Source: Limnoperna fortunei (Eukaryota > Mollusca > Bivalvia > Mytilida > Modiolidae). From it: DNA of 64,000 nt. This document shows positions 21,502-31,822 of this stretch, piece after piece. The notes under the pieces are model-generated. The model had not been told where the DNA came from. It did not search any database and saw only the letters and a program-made list of their open reading frames with translations. Made by a program: the position numbers and the translations under genes. The stretch spans positions 13,774,641 to 13,838,640 of the forward strand of contig OX104122.1 in the NCBI GenBank assembly GCA_944474755.1. Direction: 5' to 3'. How positions within the stretch are numbered: the stretch's first letter is position 1; each line of letters begins with the position of its first letter.

Positions 21502-24500
21502 CCCAGCAGGCACTCAACGTTGAATCAACGTTGAAAAAATGTTGAAATTTGGTCGCAACGTTGAACAACTCAAATTCAACGTTGAAGGTTTCAACGTTGA
21601 AATGACAACGTTGAAGCAACGTTGAATTCAGATCGTCAACTTCAACGTTGTATGTCCGACGTTGAAGCAACGTTGAATTGGGGTCAATGTTTCAACGTTC
21701 GAAATAGCATAAAAGAAACAATATATATTACAGTAAAATAATTTAATTAATTAATTAATGCTTCCCCTTGATTAGCTTGAATAAAGTTAAACATAAAAGC
21801 AAAGCAAATAAATCAGAGGAGGGGAGATCCTTCATCTCGTTTACCAGCCTGGTTTTATTGCGCTTTTTACAATTTTTTTTACATATAATATGTTTATTGT
21901 GTGGTTTTAAATTTTCGCGGCATTCAAACCGGAACACTCAGCCGCGCATGCGTTCTTGCAGTTTTCGTTTAAAAGTTGGCGGCCTAGATCTGCGATGTTT
22001 CCTTGTGTTATTTTACAACTGCTGTGTACTTCTACTTGTTCCAGCTACAGAGTAAGTATAATGTTTACTTTTAAAAGGTATATAATACACACTGACACGT
22101 GCAAATAATAAATCTTTTGACCGATATTGAAGAAGCACATCTGCAATCACTATAGTCAACTTTACCGTGTCCATACGACGGGTTTTTGCTTGACAAAATT
22201 TGAAAACTGCTACCGCGTTTGGTCGAGTTTATGGTCCTTTTGTATATCTCATATTACAGTATTTGAAGGTAACAATTATTTTCCACAGTTAATCGGCTTT
22301 TTGAAATGCGGCCTTTTTTTCATTTTGCTAGATCGATTTTCCATAGGAAGTCAGCCATTTTTGTATCTTAAGGGGTCTAATGTTGTTTACAAACGTTCGT
22401 CTGTTTTCGTAACGTACAATGGTATTCGGACAAACCGCGAGACTTTTCCCGCCTCAACTGCAGACGACAACACCCGAAGGATTTCGAATAGACAACAATG
22501 GAATTTTCCTAACGTACAGTTCCGTTCAAAACAAGGTCAAAATTTAGTATGGAAAATCGATCTGACGAAATGAAAAAACGGCCGCATTTCAAAAAGCCGA
22601 TTAACTGTGGAAAATAATTGTTACCTTCAAATACTGTAATATGAGATATACAAAAGGACCATAAACTCGACCAAACGCGGTAGCAGTTTTCAAATTTTGT
22701 CAAGCAAAATTCCGTCGTATGGACACGGTAAAGTTGACTATAAATCATTTAGTAAATGATCCGTGATCAAAATGTATTGCAGTTAATAAACACCACGAAG
22801 AACGACAAATTGTACACAGCAGCATGTAAAAATTAACATAATTCAATATTAAAATAGCATCATCTATGCATGTACATTACTAAATAAATAAGGGGTACAA
22901 GTGGAAAATCGTGTTGACCCCCCCCCCCCTTTTTGAGAAAATTATAGATGTTACATTTTCAGTTGATATACAAATATTTCTATATAAATAGGATGTGCTC
23001 CACTCACATATTAACTGTGCCTGTACAGTAACATTATGCACATTCTCAATTTATAAGCATGTACACATGCATTTAAAATCTTGCTTTTACACTTATTTGC
23101 AGATATCCTACTAAAGTATCGACTGAGGAGTCTTGTGAATTTAAAGCCATAAAGGGGAAAACAAGTTTGCAGTTGAACATTTGAGGAATAGATTCTCCAT
23201 AAATAAGAGGTTGGTATTGTCTTTATGTACACTGTTCAGTGTTGTCATTATAGCCAACATAAGTGCTTAACCGTAGTCCGTGAAAACATTTCTCAAGTCA
23301 TACATTAGAAGATTTGTTTATCGTATTATACCTACATGTAGCTTAAATTAAAATATATCTTTTATTTCAGTGGACATTTCCAGAAAATAAAAAAAAACCA
23401 TTAACATGAATGCTCTGCAAAAAAACTTCTGACAACATATAATTTAGTATTTGTTACCCATTTATTATATTTTTTTTACTATAAAGATACTACCAAATAA
23501 GAAACTGAGAGAGCTCTTGAAGACTGTATTTAACTTTAATTTTGAATTTTGAGGATTATAAATAATGTTTCTCTTATTTCAGATGCTGTGATAAGAACTC
23601 AGAGTACAAGACATCAATGTTGTTTGATAACTGTACAAGATTTTTAAAATGTGGTATCAACTGGACATGAGGTGTTTACAGAAAAAAATGGACTTAGACC
23701 ATATAGACAATAACTGTTAACCAAGAAATAGTAATCTACAAAATTACAGAACATTCTATCATCTACACAAAGTTTGCTTAGGATATATATACATGTAAAG
23801 GACATGCATGCATCCATGTGAAGCGGTTTGATTTTTTAATACTTCATTACAACAGAACATTACTGGATTTAACCTTGCTTATAAGTGGACTAGTAATTGA
23901 AGTGATTTTAGACATAACTTTTGGGACTAGGTATATTACTTGGACATTCCTGTTTGGATACCGACTGGAATATTCAAAAGACAAATAACATTCTTTTTTG
24001 TTATTGTAATTTTATAAGTAATTAATTGTTCTTAATAAATAATCAATTTCTTTTCTTGTATTTGTCCTTTTGTTAGTCAATAATAAGGGTATTTCATTTT
24101 GACCTGTAACACATGTGTTTAACTTCTGTCATAACTAGTAAAATAGTATTATAGGATTAAAAAACTATTATTGTATTTCAATGACTTTTAAAGTAAATTC
24201 AGCCTGTTATCAACCAACATTTAGCATACAAGAACCCATCCTCACAAGTCTTGGTTTCTGTCCACTGTTTCCTGGACACAGAAACCCTGAATTGAGAGGA
24301 TGACAAGGACCAGAATTCAACCTCATTTCAACAAACACTAACTAAAATTCAACATTAATTCAACATAAACTAACCTTATTACAACCTGCACTGACCAGAA
24401 TTCAACCAATTTTCAACATCACTTCAACGTTGAAATCTTGACGTTGAATCAACGTCACATTTTCAACGTCAATTCAATTTTCAAATCAAACCTATATTTC

Positions 24501-24567
24501 AATGTTGATTCAACGTTGAAGTCGGACGTTGATTCAATGTTGAAACAACGTTGTTGTGCCCGCTGGG
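21502..24567. mobile_element. 3.07 kb TIR element rich in CAACGTTGAA
   Basis: CCCAGCAGGCAC at the left and the reverse complement of the right end, CCCAGCGGGCAC, bound the element, with TA on both sides (21500-21501, 24568-24569). The outer 200 bp at each side are filled with the palindromic motif TTCAACGTTGAA and variants. The interior shows no transposase. It contains a long foldback (22151-22742) and possible splice signals. I do not recognise the superfamily. The interruption of a LINE 3' UTR supports real insertion. Confidence 0.7.
22151..22742. mobile_element. Foldback element, 194-bp arms
   Basis: Arms 22151-22344 and 22549-22742 are near-identical inverted copies starting TATAGTCAACTTTACCGTG, with a 204 bp unique loop. 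Differences are few. It is nested inside the 3.07 kb TIR element. No coding function is claimed: open frames on both strands simply mirror each other. Confidence 0.85.
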
Positions 24568-24742
24568 TAACAGTAAATTAAGAATTTGTCCATCTACAAA
24601 TGGCACCAAGGGACGGTGCTCTAGGGCATGCGATTCAATGTCTTGAATCTGCATACCCTCCTCGTGCCAAATGTAGATTAGCAAGTTTTGTCAAGTATGA
24701 TTGGAAATAAATTTTCCTAATAGTTTTAATATCTCAGGGTTT

Positions 24743-25308
24743 TCACATGATAGTATCCATATTAATTTTTTTTTCTGGATCAAGATTTTGAAAGGACATA
24801 CAATTTTCAACAATACTTTTCATTAGAATTTCTCTTTCATCATTGTACTTTTGACATCTAAACAAAAAATGTATTTCATCTTCTACTTCTCCAGAGCTGC
24901 AGTTCTGACAAATTCTATGATTAAGGAGAAGACCCTGGTACCTGCCCTTCTCTATCTGCAATTGATGGGCAGAAATTCTGAATTTACACAAATTTTTCCT
25001 CAGCTCAAGATTGTTTATTATATTGATATAATTTTCAAATCCAAATTTATCTTTTACTTTTGCATAAGTTCTGAGCTTTCCTTCACTGTTTTCTCTATGA
25101 TTCAATGCCATGTTTTTATATACCGATTTTTCAGGATTTTAAAAATTTTGATTTTATTAATTTTTTTATTCTTATCAAGGTTTATGGTAATTTCTGGAAT
25201 TTGTGTAATAATTGTTTGAATTGAACCATACCATGATCGTTTTTTTTTCTTCAAATAATTTTTTTGAATGAATACAAATATATTCTTTAATTCGTACCTG
25301 AAAATCAT
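24743..25308 (-). pseudogene. LINE ORF2 C-terminal fragment
   Basis: Two overlapping minus-strand frames. The upstream one has KRSWYGSIQTIITQIPEITI and reaches NRYIKTWH. The downstream one is ALNHRENSEGKLRTYAKVKD followed by LCKFRISAHQLQIEKGRYQG, LNHRICQNC and DEIHFLFRCQKYNDER. The LRTYA...F, FRIS.H...IE.GRY and C..C...E.H.LF.C pattern is the C-terminal Cys/His region that follows reverse transcriptase in many invertebrate LINEs. A frameshift lies near 25105, and the reverse transcriptase itself is missing. Confidence 0.65.
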
Positions 25309-26044
25309 TTAATAAGTGCCAAATCATTGCTTTAATTGAAAAAGACTAAAATTATTTTAATAAAACTCCAGTAAAGAGATAAATTGCATCCAAATGATCA
25401 GAATTTGTTCTATGTTAGTATGCAGTAATGTTTTCCCTAAAGCGTATGTCTGTCCCTTTTCTATATTGTGATCACTTATTGACTAGGTGTCTGTCATCTG
25501 TTATCTGTTCGTTGTTAACTTTTTAAACAATCTTCTCCTCTGACACCACTTAAATTACCAAGTTTTAGCTTTGTATCCATGAGTTTGATCCATACATGTA
25601 AAACAAATATTAATCAAAGCGCAGTTTGCACTAGTAGTGTTTTATTGCATGTAGTACGTAAAACCGGTAGATTTAAAGCAAACGAAGTTTTGTTAATTAT
25701 CGCTATTTTGCAATATTTTCTTTTGATCTTTGTGTGCGATATTATTCCATCCCACTCGACAAGCGTGAGATAGGCCCATCTCAGCTCGCTGTCAAGACGT
25801 CGTTAAGTAAACACTGTGACGTCACAATGTTACAAAACAGTGATAAACATATTATTTACAATACATCGATCCATAGATTTTGATTGACAGATACTTTTGA
25901 CCAATCAGATCGCTTTTATTTATTGGCGCAAACGTAACACCGCATGGTCGGACAAACTCCGACAAAATGGCGATTTTTCAAGCTAACCAAACGGAGGGAA
26001 TTTCGTGATATTATGTGGAATATAGACTTATTTACATCAAAATA
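25309..26044. other. Upstream flank of the THAP transposase
   Basis: No exon seen. It contains TGACGTCACAATG at about 25819 and AATACATCGATCCA at about 25859. The latter 14-mer recurs inverted at about 36751-36764, just outside the start of the convergent nuclease gene, which could be part of subterminal inverted repeats. Confidence 0.35.
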
Positions 26045-26259
26045 ATGGTTAAACACTGTTCACATGGGACGTGTAAATCGGATAGTCGATATCCAGCTAA
26101 ATTGCAAGGAGCCAGATTTATTCCATTTCAAATGGAATGGCATTTGTGAAGCCCAAGACCGACCTGAACAAATGTTTACGCTGGATTTCTCTGTGTCGCA
26201 GGCCTCATACACAACTTAATGTCGAGAAAATCACCAAACACACATATATTTGTAGTAAG

Positions 26260-29200
26260 GTAAGTTTCACAATTGAATTTTAAGTTTATGAAGTTTTTAA
26301 CCTGTATTTTCTTTGTCCAAGAATCGTCTGCCGTGCAACGCTGTGACTTGCACAAAAGTCTACCACATGAAAATAACAAAAATATGTAAACCCGTCATGC
26401 AATGACGTATATAAAAACAAAAAGGGCTTGAGACGAATGCAATACATGATGAGTGGTAAGTTTTAAATCAAATCAATTGTTTACCCGAGGTCGGCCTTGG
26501 GTAGGGGTGGGGGGGGGGGAGGCTTCTCATCACATGCTCTTGCCACAGGGGCTCGTAAAAATTGATTTACTTGCGCTATTATTGATTGTCTTTTGTAGCT
26601 TTTAGTTTACTATTTTGGCAATGACCATTTATTGTAAAAGTGTTTCGCTAATAAATATTGTCTATTGTCTATATATGGCCACACACTCAAATTTCGTCCA
26701 TACTCGAATTTCGGCGAGTTTCCTTCATTCAATTTAAGCCATGTAAACAATTAACCCAAGGCTAAATTACTTTCAAAATATCGTGCATTTATTGCTCTAT
26801 AGTATAATCAAATGACTCTTGAATAATAAAGTACAGTGCATTTCAACAAAATTAATGTCCGTTAACAGACATACTTTCATCGCTGAAATTCGAGTGTACT
26901 ACTATACAGTTAAACTATATATAATTCGCTTCTTAAGATATTTTTCTCTATGAATATAATCATCATACCTTGAATCAAGCTAATTTAAGCACTTGATTTT
27001 AGTCACATTGTTGTCACGTGACTTTTTGTTCAAAATGAAAGCGAAATGTCCGAATGTAAGGGTATCGATGGAAATGAGCTTAGAAATGGACTTAAATCAT
27101 CTTGATTAAAGGTATGATGATTAATGAGAACCCTGTGACAGTCGGAAAGCATTTCTCATAATGGCTTCCAATTTCTTGACAAGGTCACGTGATTTTCGAT
27201 TTGAAAATTTGACGTTTTTATTTCACGATAGGTTAGCTTGCAAAACGGTCTCGTATGCATATAAAAATTGTGGTATTGGCATATTCTGACAATATTTTGA
27301 TCCTCGGATATTTGATTTTCATATTTTTTAAATCAAATATGACATACTGTGTAAAATTTTGAAGAATTTCAATGAAAAATGACGACGAAGAAATGGCGGA
27401 AGTGAAATTCGTCGATTTAAAATATTGCACCACAAATCGAAACGATGTGGAAGCGCCTAGATAATGAAAAGAATAATAAAATTAAACATACGCTACATTT
27501 TGCACCCATCATTTGATTTTTAGCAGTTCTAATACGCAATTGTGTCAGATTGTTCGCTCAAAAGTTGGCGTTTTTAAAGGGAGATAATTCAAAATGACGG
27601 ATTGGAAACGATTTTTTAATCGGAAATATATATAAAAAAAATTCATTCTGTCATGTTTTACTCTCCATTTAGCTTTATTTACAGAAATTTTAAGTAACTT
27701 AATTAAATTTTGAAATAAAAATTATTTATAACTGTTTACTGACACCTTTAAAATTGGATGTATGAGGCTTTGGTTGGAATTATTTTTAAATTTAGAAAAA
27801 TTTGGAATAGTTAGTAAATTTATTTCACACTAAACTGGCTTATATAAAAGGGTTAGCTATACATGCATGGCTAAATTCTAATAAGGTGGGTTAGTTTTCA
27901 TAATAGAAAAAAAAATGTCTATACTTAAAAGTGATCATAGATTCCTTCAATTCCCTGTTTGTAATATAAATAGACAAGAAATGGATAGGCTTGTTAACAA
28001 CAAAATTATTATGATTCATCATGTATCAGTTAGACTTTCCACATGTCCCTTTGATTTTTTTAACTATTTTTTTGCTGTTGGAGAATTACATTTTTATTAT
28101 CAAGGTTTGTACACAAGTGGATAGCATAGAAATTGTTGATAATAAATTATCTTTTTACTATAAAAAAATCAAAAGGACTTGTGGCAAGTCTATAGGTCAA
28201 TATATATTTGTTGATGAACTAACTAATTCTTATATTTTAGTTTTTTTTTAATACCTCAATAAAAATATATTTCATCATACAGGTCAACTAGAACCAGGAA
28301 CATATAAATCAATTAGCTATACTAGTCCCAGTTAGAACCAAAAGCAATTGGCAGAATGTAAAAAGGTTGTTTTTATTTATAAACAAGTGCACAAAATGTA
28401 GAAATAAATCATGTAACACTTTGTTAAAGAAAAGTTTAATCAAATATTAATTTTAAAATAAAACAGAAATTATAGATAACTAATTTAACAAAATGTAGTA
28501 AAATTTAAAAGTTCATTACTTACAAGAATACAATACTCACTTAAGATGTAATATTTATTGGGTGTTATAAAAATCTTGTATTTCAATTAGAACTGAAACA
28601 CAAATTTGCATTGCACTTCTAAAGTTTTTAATTACATATGTTTCTAACTAGACAACAGTTTTTCAGAACATTATGTTGTTCTTTTTAGAAAATTTTTGTT
28701 TATAAGAATTTAATTTCAGCTGCAAGCAACAGAAAATATATTGCAAATATGCACCTACTTCAAAATTGTTATTAACATCAGACACATAATTACAATTGTC
28801 TCTGTTAACATCATATCAGATCGGTGTGTAAGTTGACAAATCTTCAAATAATTTTATATTGCACAAAATTCTGAAATTTTCCTCATGTTATAACTTATAG
28901 TGATATGTAATGTATGTAGAGTAGATGGGTATAGTCTATAGATGTTCCTTTATAAGGCAGTACTGTACTATAAATACTACAGTCTAGAATTTTATGTCAC
29001 TATAATTCATAATTTCATCTAAAGAGTTATAATACCAAAGTTTCCGGCGTAAAATTAGCAATTATCACAAACCTTGGATAGCTCTGATCTCCTTGTAAGT
29101 TGTACTTGTATATAACAAAGCCAAAGGCTATGCAGTCCGTCAAATTTACAACTGGTTTGGGTCAAATTTTACTTTTTTCATGAATAGAATAATAATATTT

Positions 29201-29974
29201 TGTAAGAAAATTAAATAATTTAACAAAATCAGATCCCTTTATCATAGAATAGGTGGCTATTTTGACTACTAATTGGCAAAAATAATACAAATAACGAGAA
29301 TTTTTCAAGCTACCATGTGCTTTTGGGGACCCCCGAAATGAATGACGACTGCGCAGTAACGACAATAAGAAGCTGTTTCTTACCTTTATCGTCGGTTCTT
29401 CATATCATCTAGTTTAAAAGTAACCAGTCATAATGAATATTCAGTACCTAATACGCAATTGTGTCAGATTATTCCGAGCTTTAAAATTGTAAACAGTAGT
29501 CGCCGCCATCTTCCGGTCACTACGCACAACTAAAGTTAACCTCGATTTTTATGTATTTAATTTGCATTAAAGCATATCATAACATAACAAATACAGCTAA
29601 AATAGTTTTAAAATTATATTTCACATGTTTCTATATTTTTCTTTTCAATATTTATTATAATTTCATGCATTTTCCGCAAGGTCATGAAAACGATGGAAAA
29701 AACATTTGTTTTGCGCCATCTAGCGGCCGTTAAATTTTTTATTATCTCCACTTGTTTCTCTGTCAAGAAAATCGCGGTTTTAACGGTCAAATCAGGGAAA
29801 TGCTTTCCGACTGTGGCTGTGACATTGTGCTTTTACTGTACTGAAAAAGTGTTACAGACTTAATGCAAATGATAAGCCAGGCTCGTGTGAAATATTGTAA
29901 TATTTGTTATTTAATGTTAATGGCTTGCTCAGTATATATTTTCTGTAATACATAAAGCTCCTTAATTATTGCAG
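26260..29974. other. Intron 1 of the transposase gene
   Basis: No coding exon recognised. CAGTCGGAAAGCATTTC at 27139-27155 is mirrored at 29797-29813, and TTTCTTGACA nearby is mirrored too, suggesting an inserted 2.7 kb element with imperfect inverted ends. A 23-mer starting CTAATACGCAATTGTG is directly repeated at 27529 and 29448. Confidence 0.4.
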
Positions 29975-30150
29975 CATTTCATCAGTTTAGAGGGCCCCAC
30001 AGGGGAATACCCAGACCCTTGTGATGCTCTGAATGGTGAGCTGAAGCAGGCCAGAAGACAAGTATCCAGATTACCTACAATTGGATGTACTGGAAGTGTT
30101 GATCAACATTTGATGTCCAAGTATGACAATTTGCCAAATGTATACTACTA

Positions 30151-30411
30151 TGTTTGTTTGTATGTTGTTTTAATGCCACTTTCAGCAATTTTCAGCTAGA
30201 TCATGGTGTCCAGTTTTTATTAGGGGAGACAGCCTGAGTACCCAGAGAAAACTTCTGACCTGTTGTAGGAAAACTGGCAATCCTTGTCAATTAAGATTGG
30301 ATTCGAGTCCACACTGCCTGCAGTGAGAATCGAACCTGCAATCTCACTGTTGACATACCACATGATCAATAGTAGATGAACCACCTTAACCACTCTGCCA
30401 CTGAGGCCCCT
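30151..30411 (-). mobile_element. SINE, near full length
   Basis: Minus-strand copy within intron 2 of the transposase. The head lies at the right end (GAGGCCCC mirrored; A box and B box as GGTTCGATTC in reverse) and the tail at the left (GCCACTTTCAGCAATTTTCAGC). Confidence 0.8.
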
Positions 30412-30578
30412 ACACTATTTTGTATGTAGCAGTGTTCAATCTAGAATTTGGCCTAAGGGGGTCATGATGGCCCCAATAACTTACCATAGAGGGCCAGAAT
30501 TTATAACTAGGGGTCAACAAAACCAATATAGAGACATGACAACCAGACAAAAAGTGAAGGCTTATGATTCAGTTTGCT

Positions 30579-30699
30579 AAAACAAAATCCCTTCACTACC
30601 GGTTGCTGTAATTTTAGAACGTCCAATTTAACGAGTGTTAATGTGCCTCGTAAAGGTGGACGTTCTAAAATTACAGCAACCGGTAGTGAAGGGATTTCT
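30579..30699. repeat. Inverted duplication of coding sequence, 41-bp arms
   Basis: AAATCCCTTCACTACCGGTT and the following bases to GAACGTCCA are repeated in reverse from TGGACGTTCT to AGGGATTT with about 38 bp between. Both arms encode NPFTTGCCNFRTS, once on each strand. This is the footprint of a template switch or hairpin repair inside the hAT-like element. Confidence 0.85.
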
Positions 30700-30987
30700 T
30701 TTATTAGTTTTTATGCAGATGGAACATGTCATGTGTTGTTTATCTTTATCAAAATTAAGCCAATCTTTATATTTAATATCAGATAACCACCCATCCTGAA
30801 ATGTTCGTGTGACACTGATAGGATTCGATGTTGACTGAGAGCTTGATGCAGTCCGCGGCACCGATTGTTCTTTTTCAGCTTCTTTGTTCGCATTCTCTGT
30901 CGGCGCGGTACCCGCTTCATTTTGATTTTCATCCGTTTTTGCACGTTTATCTCCAATTGGAGTAAAATATGAATAAATACGCTTCAT
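30628..30987 (-). pseudogene. TTF/ZNF862-like N-terminal exon of a hAT-type gene
   Basis: Open frame from MKRIYSYFTPIGDKRAK. An acidic, Ser-rich linker is followed by FQDGWLSDIKYKDWLNFDKD, MTCSICIKT, then FTTGCCNFRTSTFTRH and a stop. The W-L-x-D...C-x2-C...F-x2-G...NFR.S...RH order is the TTF-type zinc finger that precedes hAT transposase cores and in domesticated relatives such as ZNF862. The catalytic core is absent; the sequence folds back on itself just after this motif. Confidence 0.65.
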
Positions 30988-31822
30988 CTTGAAGCATGAA
31001 CAACACGTTTATAAAAAAATCGATAATATATTGCCTACGTGATTTAGACGCTTGCTAAATTGTAATTGTACATGATAAAAAGCGTACTTAGGACCGAGAA
31101 TACAGTTTTAATGTCCGGTATATTTTAAAAAGGACTTTCTCAAAGTTGTTGACTATGGGGAATTTCTCAAAGCAATGAAAAATTAAGTTGCGCCAGTAAT
31201 GACCCAGGAGGTTTTTTAGGCGCGTCAATTCATCGAAAAATGCGGGAATGGCGCGCTCTAGATTGAACACTGTGTAGACATTTATATTAGAGACTCGAGG
31301 GAAAACTGATGACTAAACTCTACACCAGGAGGTGTTTTTTATTGCATTTATTCTGCAAGTACATCCCTGTTTTTGCCAAATATTTATATTTTAAATTACT
31401 TATTTATTGTTTGCACATGAAATCTGATCAATGCATCGAAATTTGAAAATAAATTGTATTTTTTACTGCATAAAAACGATGTACAAATGTGTTTAAATTT
31501 TAAGTTTTTTTTTAAATTTCAGTTTCGAGGAAATCACAATAGAGTTAAATGGGGTTCACTGTCAGACAGATGAAACATGTAAGTAAAATTGTAAAATTTC
31601 TTTTATCCTATATGGAACATGGCTTTGCATGTTCAGGCATGTTTAACATTATGATTGTTAACAGTCCACTATTATAGTGGAAATTCATAATTTTACATAT
31701 CCACATTTCACAACGCCGTCTTGAAGTTGATAAACTATTGTATATATAAACCTGATTAAAATTAGATGATAAATGAAAAATTTTCTATTGGTGAAAAATT
31801 GTATGCTATTTTATAAATTTGG

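Larger units (their letters stand above)
21007..25308 (-). mobile_element. LINE 3' part, split by a 3.07 kb DNA element
   Basis: On the minus strand the coding C-terminus lies at 25308-24743. The 3' untranslated region runs from 24742 to 24568 and then, after the inserted element 21502-24567, from 21501 down to 21007. There it ends GGGACCAAATTGGACAATAA followed by a pentamer tail (ATTGA)n at 21007-21031. Simple-repeat tails are typical of several LINE groups. A hairpin-containing module of about 100 bp occurs twice in the 3' UTR, at 24590-24690 and 21385-21480. Confidence 0.65.
30430..31272 (-). mobile_element. Non-autonomous hAT-like element, 843 bp
   Basis: Perfect 16-bp inverted ends CAGTGTTCAATCTAGA and a flanking direct repeat TGTAG at 30425-30429 and 31273-31277. 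The interior carries the 5' exon of a hAT-related zinc-finger protein on the minus strand and an inverted duplication near its 3' side. Target duplications of 5 bp are known for one hAT branch; most hATs make 8 bp. It lies in intron 2 of the THAP transposase. Confidence 0.75.

Noticed and set aside
22127..22573. 148-residue protein on the plus strand and its 79-residue minus-strand twin
   Set aside because: Both are produced by the inverted arms of the foldback element; the peptides are the same on the two strands and match no domain.
21994..23192. A spliced gene inside the 3 kb TIR element (ATG at 21994, GTAAGT at 22052, exon near 23102)
   Set aside because: The donor is strong but the reading phase does not match the candidate acceptor, and no domain is visible.
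27915..28251. Overlapping plus-strand frames of about 70 residues
   Set aside because: Low-complexity, Phe/Tyr/Ile-rich chance frames in AT-rich intron sequence.
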